Shown here: positions 1-8,906 of the stretch, piece by piece | Layout of the letters: each line of letters begins with the position of its first letter | Numbering within the stretch: position 1 is the stretch's first letter | Origin: DYFC01 sp041658585 | Lineage (GTDB): Bacteria; Nitrospirota; Thermodesulfovibrionia; Thermodesulfovibrionales; SM23-35 | Length of the DNA stretch: 64,000 nt | Direction of reading: 5' to 3' | Assembly (NCBI GenBank): GCA_041658585.1 | Contig: JBAZZX010000012.1 | Location: 1-64,000, forward strand | Program-made: the position numbers and the translations under genes | Notes under the pieces: model-generated | The model's database searches: none | The model's input: only the letters and a program-made list of their open reading frames with translations | Told to the model about the DNA's origin: nothing

Positions 1-94
1 CAGAGGATGAAGATAGTGCTGCCCAACAAACCAAAGATTATACAAAATGTAGTGCAGAAAATCGCCTGATTTTCAACCTAACCTCTTGATATGA

Positions 95-313
95 TTGACT
101 TTCAATTTTCAAACTGCGGAAGATGGGCTAATGTCAAGGTGCGACCCCAATGCGCGCAATGTTCTCACAGGGTTGAGCAGGAAGGGCTATGGGCATCTTG
201 CAAAGACCTTATCTACGAACTGCGGTCTGGGCAATGAGTTTCTTCAAAGGCAGTGGCTTATTTCTATACGAACACTGTGGATTGGAATTCACTATCCGGC
301 CAAGGCCCGATAA
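95..313 (+). pseudogene. C-terminal remnant of a group II intron reverse transcriptase/maturase
   Basis: The frame ends in a peptide typical of the maturase/thumb tail of group II intron-encoded proteins (seen: SRKGYGHLAKTL, then NEFLQ, then LWIGIHYPAKAR at the stop). Only about 48 residues (from roughly position 170) look like the family. The reverse transcriptase palm motifs are not upstream in the window, so the protein is truncated. The intron RNA 3' domains follow directly, which supports the call. It lies opposite in strand to the neighbouring cassette genes, as expected of introns that invade attC sites. The 5' boundary of the remnant is not visible. Confidence 0.65.
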
Positions 314-320
314 TTTCTGC

Positions 321-391
321 GAAACGCCCCGTGCGGACCCGCATGCGGGGTGTTGTGGGGAGGGACGGTTAATTACCGTCCCTTACCCGAT
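321..391 (+). ncRNA. Group II intron domains V and VI (3' end of intron)
   Basis: Domain V is visible as a hairpin at 321-354 with paired arms around GTGCGG/CCGCAT. Domain VI is the hairpin at 361-383 with arms AGGGACGGT/ACCGTCCCT. The sequence then ends in ACCCGAT, the usual 3' end of bacterial class C-type introns. The order maturase tail, dV, dVI is exactly that of a group II intron. Since the 5' part and the reverse transcriptase core are missing, this is probably a non-mobile remnant. Confidence 0.65.
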
Positions 392-412
392 TGTACGTTC
401 TTTATTGTTTTA

Positions 413-910
413 TTATTCTCCTATCCATGCGTCAATAGGAACCATGCCTTGGACTCCAAGATCGAAAAGAGCTGTAATTCGATGATGCCCATCGAGTATC
501 TTGATTCCGAGGGGGGTAACAGCTACTGCGACTGGTGCAGAGAGCCTTCCTGTCGTTATAATATTTTTTTTGTGCCAAGCAAGGCTATCCCTGGACGGTT
601 TGGAATCCCTACCGATAAGTGCCCAAACATCCGTGGTTTTATTCAAGATGACCATATCGATGTCGTCTTGAGAACCTTTGCAGAGGATATCTTTGTTAAG
701 AAGAAACGAAGAGAGTTTCCATTTGAGTTTACTGAGGCTGGAAAGCGAGAAGGGGTAAAGAATCCGATACCAATCAGTTCCGTTGAGGGAGTCATAAATA
801 CTAAGGAAGGGCCAATCGATGTCGTTAATGATTAAGGGTACTAAAAAAGTGTCGAATACTTCGGAGGGCATTTTGGGAAGCATAGATTTGGCTCTCTCGA
901 TTGGTGTCAT
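413..910 (-). CDS. ParB/sulfiredoxin-fold-like protein in an integron-type cassette
   Basis: 165 aa. The C-terminal part carries a ParB-nuclease-like signature (residues about 130-165: PLGIKILDGHHRITALFDLG), where the D-G-H-H-R block is the conserved phosphate/nucleotide-binding box of the ParB/Srx fold. The N-terminal 100 residues are not recognised. The start codon lies about 30 bases after an attC R' core (941-947), the spacing expected of a gene cassette. The gene points the same way as the next cassette. Its own 3' attC is not intact: the group II intron 3' end is found there instead. Biological role unknown; stand-alone ParB-like proteins are often linked to plasmids, phages or nucleic-acid modification. 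Confidence 0.6.
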   Translation of the reverse strand: MTPIERAKSMLPKMPSEVFDTFLVPLIINDIDWPFLSIYDSLNGTDWYRILYPFSLSSLSKLKWKLSSFLLNKDILCKGSQDDIDMVILNKTTDVWALIGRDSKPSRDSLAWHKKNIITTGRLSAPVAVAVTPLGIKILDGHHRITALFDLGVQGMVPIDAWIGE

Positions 911-940
911 TTGTTATTTGCCTTTAATTTTAATTTCTTC

Positions 941-1011
941 GTACAACGCAGAAGTCACCTGACGGTGAGGAGCGCAGCGGAACACCGGTCAGGTGGATTG
1001 ACATGTTCGGA
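941..1011 (-). other. attC recombination site (integron cassette)
   Basis: Read on the minus strand, a core ending in AAC (1011-1005) is followed by an arm containing CACCTGAC, a short loop, the complementary arm GTCAGGTG, and a GTTGTAC core (947-941). The two arms differ by an extra base, the extrahelical-base pattern of attC. It sits between the stop of the upstream cassette gene (1019) and the start of the next (910). Length 71 nt is normal. Confidence 0.6.
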
Positions 1012-1018
1012 TTCGAGT

Positions 1019-1600
1019 TCATCCTGCGAATCGCGCTACATTTTTGCAATTCCCCAAGGTAAGCACCACATGTTTTTCGTCCTTCATGTTGTAATTTCCA
1101 ACAAGTGCAAACCTGAATTCCTTTTGTCCACTATAGCAAAAGTTTTTCTGAAACACTCCTTCGGCCCAGTGATAGTCTCTATGGCTACCTTCGTCCTTGT
1201 CATAAGTCACGGGGCCGATTTGAAAGTTGAATAAGTCTGCCTTTCGAGCCACTGCTGCATCTCTTATACGTTCAGCAAACTTCAGCGTATTTGTAATTTG
1301 GATAACGGTGTCACGATCGCACCATGTTTCGAGAATAACTTTGGGATTGGTCTCCATTGTGCTGCTCCAAATAAAAATTGGATTCCCATAATCAGCTTTG
1401 TAACGTTTGCCATTCCGAATAGTCACACTTGTACCCTCCATAGGGTCTCCACGTTCTGGATTCTCATCTCGATGGAATACATCCCAATTTGTGAAGTAAA
1501 TGGTTCCTTCATTAAGAAGCTGATTTGCCCAGTCCCTTGGATATGCTTTGAAAATTCCTGGGAGAACAAATTCTATACCGTCTTTTAAGAATGTGCTCAT
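1019..1600 (-). CDS. Hypothetical protein, cassette gene
   Basis: 193 aa, no signal peptide or membrane segment. I do not recognise the family. It has a central acidic/aromatic stretch (YFTNWDVFHRDENPERGDP) and one C-terminal region with Cys residues (NFCYSG, LGNCKN). The gene sits between two attC-like sites (941-1011 downstream, 1612-1674 upstream) with only about 12 bases from the upstream site to its start codon, which is the arrangement of an integron gene cassette. The plus-strand frames across the same DNA have no recognisable content. Function unknown; cassettes of this kind often carry accessory or defence functions, but nothing here proves that. Confidence 0.55.
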   Translation of the reverse strand: MSTFLKDGIEFVLPGIFKAYPRDWANQLLNEGTIYFTNWDVFHRDENPERGDPMEGTSVTIRNGKRYKADYGNPIFIWSSTMETNPKVILETWCDRDTVIQITNTLKFAERIRDAAVARKADLFNFQIGPVTYDKDEGSHRDYHWAEGVFQKNFCYSGQKEFRFALVGNYNMKDEKHVVLTLGNCKNVARFAG

Positions 1601-1611
1601 GTCTATTCTGT

Positions 1612-1674
1612 TATCCGAACGCTTACATAACCCGCAGGGGCTTTATCCCTGTCGGGTTGATGTTTTTGTTATCG
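1612..1674 (-). other. attC-like site (integron cassette boundary)
   Basis: On the minus strand a CGATAAC core (1674-1668) is followed by an arm with AACCCGACAGGG, a short loop, and CCCTGCGGGTT, then GTTCGG. The arms pair apart from one extra A, and a second extra base lies further out. The next cassette gene starts 12 bases beyond. The core boxes deviate from the GTTRRRY consensus, so confidence is moderate. Confidence 0.45.
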
Positions 1675-2262
1675 AAAATTATTTTATGAGAATATTTCAT
1701 TGTAAATTATTTAAAGAAGAAAAATTAATATCAATAGATGTAATTGAGACACATACTATGGTCTATATCTATGATTCTAATCCTAAAAATTATGGACTTA
1801 TAGAGCCATTAAGTTATATGCGTGTCATTTATGAAAACATATCATTGTTGAAATGCTATCGATAACATATTACTATACGAAACTCCCTTTCATGCCAAGA
1901 ATATAGCACAGCCGTTTATCAGGGTCAACAATAAAAACTTTTAAAAACAAGGGAAACAAAATAAATCACTTGCCTTTATTTCGCTTATGAAAGGAGAATT
2001 TACAAAATAATCGCAAAAGGTGTTTTGCCTGATTTTCAAGAATTTCTTCTTTCACACAAATTAGCTCTATAGCACATAAAAGGGTCAGGTCTTGTTTCTT
2101 GCATAATCTCATATTCCCTTATTCACCATCCTGCTTATTCTGCCGGTTATTTGCAATATTTATCCGGGATTTTTGTGAGCTTATCGATGAGTTTACCTTC
2201 GTATTCGGGAAAGTCTTCGAAGGTGAGGGGGTTTCGTGCGGTTCATATTCAGTGCGTAACTC
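1675..2262. other. Gene-poor, AT-rich spacer
   Basis: Between the attC-like site and the 3' end of nadA no convincing gene is seen. An AT-rich frame at 1686-1865 (+) could encode about 59 aa but has no clear ribosome binding site or family resemblance. The rest is low-complexity AT-rich DNA with scattered stops. Confidence 0.4.
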
Positions 2263-3249
2263 TTAACTTACGTCCAGCATTCTGTCGAGGGCTTTTTTTG
2301 CCGGGACCCTTATATGTTCGGGCACTTTTACGATATAAGTATTCTCCTTCAATGCCCTGTAAACACTGTGAAGGGTGGTCCTCTTCATATTCGGGCAGAT
2401 CATATCCTTTCTCAGCGGATAAAAGGTCTTGTCCGGATTTTCCTTTCTCAAACGGTACATGAGCCCTATCTCCGTGCCTACCACGAACTCTTTTTCAGTG
2501 GAAGCTTTCGCATAACGCAACATCCCCGAGGTGCTCGTTACACAATCCGCCATCTCAAGAATATCAAGCCTGCATTCAGGATGCGCCATTAACACAGCCC
2601 CCGGATGCTCTTTCCTCGCCCTTTCTACATCTTCCACGGTAACCCTCTCGTGTACATGGCAAAAACCGTCCCATGCAATGATCTTTTTCTTTGTATTCTT
2701 CTGCGCCCACATGGACAGGTTTCTGTCAGGCACACAGATGACTGTTTCATGCGGGAGAGACTCTATGACTTTCACGATATTTGCAGAGGTGCAGCAGATA
2801 TAGCTCTCCGCCTTAACATCAGCGGTGGTGTTTACATAGGACACAACAGGCGCTTCAGGATATTGCGCCTTTATATCTTTTAAGGTAAATTCAGCCGGAT
2901 AGATATATGGAGGAGGGGTTTTGAATCCCGGGAAACTTTTTCTCTCCCAACGCGGGGTATCTACGTGGATCATATCCGCCATAGGGCATGCGGCGTCGAT
3001 TTCAGTGAGGAGTACCGTTTTGTCAGGGCAGAGGATAGATGCGCTTTCAGCCATGAAGTTCACGCCCGCAAAAACGATCACATCGCAGTCTATTGTCGAG
3101 GCAGTCCTTGAAAGCTCAAGGGAATCGCCTGTGAAGTCGGCTATCTCCTGCACTTCATCCCTCTGATAGTTGTGTGCGAGGATAATCGCCCGACGTTGCC
3201 GCTTCAGCTTCAGTATTTCATCCTTTAGAAGGGCTTCCCCGGCAGGCAT
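2263..3249 (-). CDS. nadA: Quinolinate synthase A
   Basis: 328 aa. Condenses iminoaspartate with dihydroxyacetone phosphate to quinolinate in NAD synthesis, in the cytoplasm, using one [4Fe-4S] cluster. Family signatures seen: ILAHNYQRDEVQEIADFTGDS near the N-terminus, FAGVNFMAESA, and the three cluster cysteine regions ACPMAD (C88), CTSAN (C152/153) and CPNMK (C285). The length fits the short form of NadA. It is the last gene of the minus-strand run; the stop of the upstream lytic transglycosylase abuts its ATG, so co-transcription is likely. nadB and nadC are not in the window. Confidence 0.95.
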   Translation of the reverse strand: MPAGEALLKDEILKLKRQRRAIILAHNYQRDEVQEIADFTGDSLELSRTASTIDCDVIVFAGVNFMAESASILCPDKTVLLTEIDAACPMADMIHVDTPRWERKSFPGFKTPPPYIYPAEFTLKDIKAQYPEAPVVSYVNTTADVKAESYICCTSANIVKVIESLPHETVICVPDRNLSMWAQKNTKKKIIAWDGFCHVHERVTVEDVERARKEHPGAVLMAHPECRLDILEMADCVTSTSGMLRYAKASTEKEFVVGTEIGLMYRLRKENPDKTFYPLRKDMICPNMKRTTLHSVYRALKENTYIVKVPEHIRVPAKKALDRMLDVS

Positions 3250-4005
3250 CTAAAACCTGGCGGTATTTTTTGATAAAAAGGTGGAATTCGTGAAGAGGAG
3301 CGTTCCGTCATTCAGAACGATCTTATAAATCGGATCGGACTTTTTCTCTTTTTTCACCGAACCTGAAGAATCCGAATCACTGCCAATGTTCATGGCGTAT
3401 TGTGTAGGGCCGTTATACAGGGAAAGCACTTTGTTTACATACTGTATTGTCTCCGTGATAGGTGGCACGTAGCCGTATTTCTCGACTCTTTTTGGTCCTG
3501 CGTTATAGGCGGCAATAGCAAGGGTCAGATTTCCGTTAAACTTTTCGAGAAGGTATTTCAGATATTTTGTTCCCCCTTCGATGTTTTCTTCAGGGTCATA
3601 GGGGTTGTGCACATTGAGGTCATTGGCTGTTGAAGGCATGAGCTGCATCAGTCCCATTGCGCCTTTTTTCGATACGGCCCTGCTGTTCCAGTTGGACTCT
3701 GTTTTGATAACGGCCTTTATGAGGGAAGGGTCGACATTATACGCCGACGCTTTCTCATGTATGATGTCATGGTATACAGCGATATTAACGTCATTATAGG
3801 TCTTTGACTTTGCCCCTGGTTTAGAAGACGGCTCCTGGTCGGGTGATTCCTTTGCTTTTTCTTTTTGTATCCGGTCTGCTTTCTTGTTGAAAGGCACGTC
3901 GGTATAGCAGACGACGCCTTTTTCATCCGTGTATTTGTAAATGTCCGCATAAGCAGAAGATACAATAAATGATAAAAGCAGAATTACTACGAAGACTGTT
4001 TTCAT
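3250..4005 (-). CDS. Lytic transglycosylase (SLT domain) with N-terminal DUF4124
   Basis: 251 aa from the chosen start. A signal peptide (MKTVFVVILLLSFIVSSAYA) is followed by a DUF4124-like segment (DIYKYTDEKGVVCYTDVP) and a C-terminal SLT domain with the catalytic Glu in KTESNW, then GAMGLMQLMPSTA and AIAAYNAGP. It cleaves peptidoglycan with 1,6-anhydromuramyl product formation in the periplasm. A longer frame begins with TTG at 4041, preceded by a fair GGAAGGG box, but would place 12 residues before the signal peptide; the ATG at 4005 is preferred. It directly precedes nadA. Confidence 0.9.
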   Translation of the reverse strand: MKTVFVVILLLSFIVSSAYADIYKYTDEKGVVCYTDVPFNKKADRIQKEKAKESPDQEPSSKPGAKSKTYNDVNIAVYHDIIHEKASAYNVDPSLIKAVIKTESNWNSRAVSKKGAMGLMQLMPSTANDLNVHNPYDPEENIEGGTKYLKYLLEKFNGNLTLAIAAYNAGPKRVEKYGYVPPITETIQYVNKVLSLYNGPTQYAMNIGSDSDSSGSVKKEKKSDPIYKIVLNDGTLLFTNSTFLSKNTARF

Positions 4006-4218
4006 ATTCAAAACCTTAGCATTCAGGATTTGTTCTGTCAACTTTTGTCCCTTCCTGTGACATTTTTTCTCATCGAATGTGTCAAATTAATACATCCTGC
4101 CCGCTGCCAGTCCTTATGCAATAGTATAACATATTGATATTATTTAATAATTATTTATAACAGTTGAATCTTATACAAATAATGTAAGCAATGTCCGTGC
4201 CAAAAAACCTTTGAATGT

Positions 4219-4295
4219 AAAATCTCCCCTAACCCCTCTTTGCCAAAGAGGGGTATAATTCCTCCCTTTGGAAAAGGGAGGTTAGGAGGGATTTT
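4219..4295. repeat. Inverted-repeat intergenic element
   Basis: Outer arms AATCTCCCCTAACC and GGTTAGGAGGGATT pair imperfectly, and two inner hairpins (CCCCTCTTTG/CAAAGAGGGG and CTCCCTTT/AAAGGGAG) lie between them. Similar wording recurs upstream of thrS (11198-11268), so this is a dispersed palindromic element rather than a single terminator. Confidence 0.6.
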
Positions 4296-4349
4296 ATAAA
4301 TATTGTGCCCTTAGTTATGGTCTTATTAGTAAGTGAATTGTGCGGGGTG

Positions 4350-5645
4350 TTATATTATTTCCGTTATGCCCTTTATAAGCCCTTCAGGGGTGGAGCCGAT
4401 TTTTTTTGCAGGGATACCGAGCGTTTCTTTTATGTCAGGAAGTGTGACGTCATCCAGGAAACGGTCCTGTCCGTCGAGTACTACGTCGGGAACAAGTATC
4501 ATTTCGTAACCGTCCGTTCTGTCAAGAATGGTTTTTATGACGTCTCTTCCGGTAAGCAGTCCGGCAACGGTAACTGCCGGGCCGAAAAATTTATTTTCAA
4601 CAGCTACCGTCTCGACATTGAGCTGCTCTTTTTCATTGAGCCTTTCAAGGAACTTTTTCAGAAAAGGGTAAAATGACGCCCCGGTAAAGGTAAGGAATTT
4701 CTTTTTGAGCTGAATGGTTTTGGGGACTTTGATCTTCTTCGCCTGATTTAGAAACAACGGGACCATGCCGACGCCGTTTTCCAACTGGTACAGTTCGCCG
4801 TATTCTTTCAGAGGAGGGAAGGGTTGTCCCGCCTTCAGATATAATTCGTCCGCTCCATAGACGACCGGATTGCCGTGTTTCTTTATGAAGCGTTTCTGAA
4901 AAGATTCTATGATCTTAAGCGCCAGTTCGGCGTCTTCTTTACCTACGGGCTTCAGTTGCATTTTCCTGTGCATAGTAAGGCCGACAGGGACTACGGCAAT
5001 CGACAGGACATATGGATAAAACCTGTAGAGATTGCTCAGCGTCTGTTGCAATTCCTTGCCGTCGTTGTACCCCGGACAGAGTACGATCTGCACATTAAAG
5101 CGCAGCTTATTGTCCGTGAAGAATTTGAGTTCCTTCATAATATCGGGCCCTTTAGGGTTTCCGAGGAGCTTGTTCCTCACCGCTCTGTTTGTGGAATGAA
5201 CGGAAATATAGAGTGGGCTCAGCCTCTGTTCAACGATGCGCTTTTTATCTTCCTTGCCGATATTGGAAAGGGTGATGTAATTCCCGTAGAGAAATGACAG
5301 CCGATAATCTTCATCCTTGACATACAGCGTTTTTCTGAGACCGACCGGAAGCTGTTTGACAAAACAGAAGACGCAGTTGTTTTTGCAGGTCATAACCTTG
5401 AAAGGTTTGAACTCGATGCCGAATTCAATTTCATCTTTTCGCTTTATCTGAAGGGGTATGAACTTCCCGTTTCTTTTGGCCTCAATATTGAGGAGGTCAT
5501 CGGCGCTGTAATACATGAAATCGATGGGGTCGCGAAGCGCGCGCGAGTTTATCGAAAGCAGGGTATCTCCTGAAAGCAGTCCGGATTTCTCGGCAAGGCT
5601 GCCTTTCTGAATATGCTCTATTATTAAACCCGGTTCAGTTTGCAT
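4350..5645 (-). CDS. PDZ-radical SAM-DUF512 protein
   Basis: 431 aa. Order seen: a PDZ-like N-terminus (residues 1-60: LIIEHIQKGSLAEKSGLLSGD), a CxxxCxxC radical-SAM-type cluster motif (CKNNCVFC, about residue 87), and a DUF512 C-terminal domain ending in a segment that mentions FTGASFYP and VTVAGLLTGRD. These are the marks of the DUF512 family of predicted Fe-S oxidoreductases. The reaction is not known. It overlaps pgsA by 11 bases, so translation is probably coupled. Start is the ATG within the pgsA 3' end. Confidence 0.85.
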   Translation of the reverse strand: MQTEPGLIIEHIQKGSLAEKSGLLSGDTLLSINSRALRDPIDFMYYSADDLLNIEAKRNGKFIPLQIKRKDEIEFGIEFKPFKVMTCKNNCVFCFVKQLPVGLRKTLYVKDEDYRLSFLYGNYITLSNIGKEDKKRIVEQRLSPLYISVHSTNRAVRNKLLGNPKGPDIMKELKFFTDNKLRFNVQIVLCPGYNDGKELQQTLSNLYRFYPYVLSIAVVPVGLTMHRKMQLKPVGKEDAELALKIIESFQKRFIKKHGNPVVYGADELYLKAGQPFPPLKEYGELYQLENGVGMVPLFLNQAKKIKVPKTIQLKKKFLTFTGASFYPFLKKFLERLNEKEQLNVETVAVENKFFGPAVTVAGLLTGRDVIKTILDRTDGYEMILVPDVVLDGQDRFLDDVTLPDIKETLGIPAKKIGSTPEGLIKGITEII

Positions 5646-6174
5646 GGGTAAGTTTCAATCCCCTGTAGATATATTGAAGTCCGGATACAATGGTAATTCC
5701 TGCCGTCAACAAGAAGAGGATAAAAGGGATGTCGGGAAGAAACAATATGTTGATATCTATAAGGACATAAGCGACAAGCATGCTCTGTACCCATATAGTT
5801 GTTTTGCCGAGGACGGACGGATCTACTTTTGATGTGCCTGCAATAAGATAAAGGATCAGCCAGCCGATGACGATGATGATGTCCCTGCTGATGACCGTTA
5901 TCGTCAGCCATTTAGGTATCCATCCGTATATGGTAAGAACGATAAAGGAGGAAACAAGAAGGAATTTGTCCGCCAAAGGGTCCAGAAAAGTGCCCAGAGC
6001 TGTTTTCTGGTTTGTCATGCGCGCAAATAGCCCGTCAAATAAATCCGTAAGGGCTGCAATAATGAAAAGGTAAAGTGAATAGTTATAACGCTTATAGATT
6101 ATTGAAGTTACGAAGACAGGGATAATGAGTATCCTTGCTATAGTCAATGTATTGGGTATATTTAGAACCCCCAC
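5635..6174 (-). CDS. pgsA: CDP-diacylglycerol-glycerol-3-phosphate 3-phosphatidyltransferase
   Basis: 179 aa, usual length. Makes phosphatidylglycerol phosphate from CDP-diacylglycerol at the inner membrane. The CDP-alcohol phosphatidyltransferase signature is present: D-G-x2-A-R-x8-G-x3-D-x3-D as DGLFARM...GTFLDPLADK (about residues 47-70). Several hydrophobic segments follow. It ends inside the start of the DUF512 gene (11-base overlap) and follows the TPR gene after about 60 bases. Confidence 0.9.
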   Translation of the reverse strand: MGVLNIPNTLTIARILIIPVFVTSIIYKRYNYSLYLFIIAALTDLFDGLFARMTNQKTALGTFLDPLADKFLLVSSFIVLTIYGWIPKWLTITVISRDIIIVIGWLILYLIAGTSKVDPSVLGKTTIWVQSMLVAYVLIDINILFLPDIPFILFLLTAGITIVSGLQYIYRGLKLTHAN

Positions 6175-6237
6175 AATCCCCCCCCAACCCCTTAAAAAAT
6201 TTTGAATGTAAAGTATAAAATGAAAAATGCAAAAATG

Positions 6238-7338
6238 TTAAGGAATATTTAAAGGCAATCCCTGAAACCTGAGTTTCAATCCAAGCCGCCTGCAACAGGA
6301 ATTATCCGTTTTACCGTTCAATATCTGCATCAGTATCTCCGCGTAACAATTCTCAATCGCAAAACCGTAGGCTTTCGATTCGTTCAGGGCAGTTACGAAG
6401 TGTTTTAGGGCGGCTGACTTCCTGCCCGACAGAAGGGCGAGTTCTCCCATGCCGAGTCTGCAGTATATAACGCCTCTCGGGTCTTTTGTCTTCCTGAAAT
6501 TTTTCATGGCCTTGCCGAAGTAACGGGCGGCTTTTCCATAGTCGCCCAGCATCTTGTATAATGTCCCGAGTCCCCATATTGTGTATGAATAACTTACTAT
6601 GTCGCCGATCTTTTCGTAGAGCTTTGACGCCTTTTTAAAGAATGTAAAGGCGGTCTTATAATCACCAAGCATTCTGTGGGCGTTTCCCATGCCGCAGTAG
6701 GAATAGGCCGTGCCGAAGGCGTCTTTCAGACCGGAGAACAGCCTGTTTGCCGCAACGTAATACTTGAGCGAATCCCTGAAGAGTCCGGCGATGCGTGAAG
6801 CGCCTCCGAGGCCGCACAGGCAGTAGCCGTCTCCATGCGCATCTTTCAGTGATTTAAAAAATTTCCGCGCTTCCCTGTAGGTTTTGAGCGTTTCTTTGAT
6901 GTCGCCTTTTATTCTGAAGGTCCCGGCCATTGCCCAGAGAGTAAAGGCGATGCCTTCCCTGTCATCCTTTTTTAAATATAGACTCTTTGCTTTCCCGATA
7001 TTTTTAAGGGCGCCTTTCCAGTCTCCCTGTGCCCTCAATGAAAGACCCATGCCTACCATTGCATCCGCCGCCCGGACGGGGCTCTTTGTATTCATGGCAA
7101 GCTCTATTGCACCGGAATACCTTTTTACTGCACGGTCAAAGCCGCCGGTCATGCGATCGGTATCTCCAAGGGCAAGGAGGGTATTGAAAATGCCGTTGTT
7201 GTCCTGAAGACCCGAATAACCCTTTAAAGCCTTTTCAAAATTCCTGAGGGCCTGCAGATAAAGAGACTTCTCTCTCAGGGTTTCGGCAAGGCTGAAGATG
7301 TTGTCCGTATTAAGTAATTTCTCTGATTCTTTTGACAA
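6238..7338 (-). CDS. Tetratricopeptide-repeat protein
   Basis: About 366 aa. Consecutive 34-40 residue helical repeats of TPR type are visible (for example ALRNFEKALKGY, AVKRYSGAIELA, ALKNIGKAKSLY, AFTFFKKASKLYEKIGD, AARYFGKAMKNF), covering nearly the whole chain. TPR arrays bind partner proteins; no catalytic domain is seen. The open frame extends to 7419 but that would overlap rpe by 110 bases; a TTG at 7338 preceded by AAGGA is a better start and leaves a 29-base overlap. It lies between rpe and pgsA in the minus-strand run. The specific partner is unknown. Confidence 0.75.
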   Translation of the reverse strand: MSKESEKLLNTDNIFSLAETLREKSLYLQALRNFEKALKGYSGLQDNNGIFNTLLALGDTDRMTGGFDRAVKRYSGAIELAMNTKSPVRAADAMVGMGLSLRAQGDWKGALKNIGKAKSLYLKKDDREGIAFTLWAMAGTFRIKGDIKETLKTYREARKFFKSLKDAHGDGYCLCGLGGASRIAGLFRDSLKYYVAANRLFSGLKDAFGTAYSYCGMGNAHRMLGDYKTAFTFFKKASKLYEKIGDIVSYSYTIWGLGTLYKMLGDYGKAARYFGKAMKNFRKTKDPRGVIYCRLGMGELALLSGRKSAALKHFVTALNESKAYGFAIENCYAEILMQILNGKTDNSCCRRLGLKLRFQGLPLNIP

Positions 7339-7960
7339 TGGCTCTATAATCCTTTGAATGAAAAAATGCGGAACCCATAACAAGGATATCCGCGCCGGCT
7401 GCCGCAACCACGCCGGCATTTTCAGGGCTTACGCCGCCGTCCACCTCGATTAGTGCCGGCAAACCTTTTTCTCCGAGCATGTTCTTCAGCATCCTGATTT
7501 TGTCCGTCGAATGCGGGATATATTTCTGTCCGCCGAAGCCGGGGTTAACCGACATGAGAAGGACAAAGTCAATATCCGGCAATATGTCTTCGAGGCTCCC
7601 CAACGGCGTTGCAGGGTTTAGCGAAACACCGGCTATTTTACCTTTTTCCTTAATTCGCTGTATGGTCCTGTGCAGATGGACCGAAGCCTCATAGTGCACG
7701 GCTATATAGTCGGCGCCGGCATTTATGAAATCATCGAGATATCTGTCGGGCCGTTCAATCATAAGATGCACATCAAGCGGTAAAGCAGTGACGGCTTTAA
7801 CAGCCTCTACAATTGCAGGTCCTATCGTTATATTCGGGACAAAATGACCGTCCATAACGTCTATATGGATCAGGTCCGCCCCAGCCGCCTCTACCGCTTT
7901 TATTTCTTCCCCGAGCCTTAAAAAATCGGCGGAAAGAATAGAAGGCGCTATCTTGATCAT
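7310..7960 (-). CDS. rpe: Ribulose-phosphate 3-epimerase
   Basis: 216 aa TIM-barrel enzyme interconverting ribulose 5-phosphate and xylulose 5-phosphate. Signatures seen: IAPSILSADFLRLGEEI at the N-terminus, HIDVMDGHFVPNITIGP, DVHLMIERP, SVNPGFGGQKYIP and EVDGGVSPENA, including the metal-binding His/Asp residues. Length matches the family. It works with the split transketolase at 36.7-38.5 kb in the non-oxidative pentose phosphate pathway. Confidence 0.95.
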   Translation of the reverse strand: MIKIAPSILSADFLRLGEEIKAVEAAGADLIHIDVMDGHFVPNITIGPAIVEAVKAVTALPLDVHLMIERPDRYLDDFINAGADYIAVHYEASVHLHRTIQRIKEKGKIAGVSLNPATPLGSLEDILPDIDFVLLMSVNPGFGGQKYIPHSTDKIRMLKNMLGEKGLPALIEVDGGVSPENAGVVAAAGADILVMGSAFFHSKDYRAIVKRIREIT

Positions 7961-8225
7961 TTTACCCCCGGAGTCGTAAATAAACCCGTAAGTCGCATAA
8001 TTTGAAAGGCAGACATGATAAAAAACCTTTTAAACGCGACAAAAATTGATTTATATTCACCTGACAGCACTTTTGACCTTAAGTGTCTTTCAGAAAAATG
8101 TGTATCGAACAGTGATAATAGTGCATTATGGAGTCGCCTAAAAGCTTTTTTATAATATCTACCTTTCAAATTCAGAATATGTTTTGCAACGGCTCAGGTG
8201 AATAAGATATATAATATAAAGAAAC

Positions 8226-8906
8226 TCAATAGAGCTTCAAGTAAATTGTGTCGCCTGCCTTTATTTGTTTGCCGGGGTCCGGTCTTTGCGCCTCGATCAT
8301 TTCGCCGGGACCTTCGGTCACTGACTTAAGATTCAGATTTTTAATCAGCATGTTAGCCTGTTCAAGCGGCATGTCTTTGAAATCAGGACAGTGGTATATC
8401 TTGTCATAAGGCCCCTGGCTGACAAGCACGGTGACAACATCGCTGACCTGTTCATTCGGTTCAGGCTTTTGAGAAATAATTCTGTCCTTTTCAACAATAT
8501 CCGAATGCACCGTGATCACCTTCCCGATTTTCAAACCTTTCTGTAACAACGTGGTTTCCGCATTTGTAATAGTGTCGTTAACTATCATAGGGACTGATCT
8601 TACTCTCGGACCTTTGCTTATAACGACTTTGATGCCTCTTCGCTCTTTAACCTTATTGCCTGCAGGTATATCCTGCCTGATGATATTGCCTTGCGGAATT
8701 GCCGCGTCATAATCTTCACCTTCGATCTTAATGTAGAGACCTATATCGGTAAGAAGCCTGTTTGCCTCCACAAGGCTTTTTCCATTAAGTTCCGGCATCT
8801 GCACCGTCCTGCTGAAACTCAGAAGCTTGAACGTGAGGAAACCGAAGGCCAGGCCTATCAGTATGAAGGCGAAGATATAAATCGGTATTTTTATAAGTTT
8901 ATTCAT
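8226..8906 (-). CDS. Membrane-anchored PASTA-domain protein
   Basis: 226 aa. One N-terminal transmembrane helix (IPIYIFAFILIGLAFGFLTF) is followed by three PASTA modules (about residues 35-98, 100-168 and 169-226, each with the pattern of a V/P-P-x-L/V opening and ending in GDTIYL or VVVISKGP type strands). PASTA domains bind muropeptides or peptidoglycan. No kinase or transpeptidase domain is attached. It overlaps the DUF116 gene by 4 bases (ATGA-type). In many related genomes a short PASTA protein sits by fmt and rpe; here the interval to rpe (7961-8225) holds no gene I can support. Confidence 0.85.
   Translation of the reverse strand: MNKLIKIPIYIFAFILIGLAFGFLTFKLLSFSRTVQMPELNGKSLVEANRLLTDIGLYIKIEGEDYDAAIPQGNIIRQDIPAGNKVKERRGIKVVISKGPRVRSVPMIVNDTITNAETTLLQKGLKIGKVITVHSDIVEKDRIISQKPEPNEQVSDVVTVLVSQGPYDKIYHCPDFKDMPLEQANMLIKNLNLKSVTEGPGEMIEAQRPDPGKQIKAGDTIYLKLY

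Noticed and set aside
350..835. 161-aa plus-strand frame opposite the ParB-like gene
   Set aside because: It starts inside the group II intron domain V and has no recognisable content; the minus strand carries the ParB-type motif and cassette spacing.
7957..8169. 70-aa frame between rpe and the PASTA gene (possible rsmB remnant)
   Set aside because: No resemblance to RsmB or any family; reported only as an empty interval.
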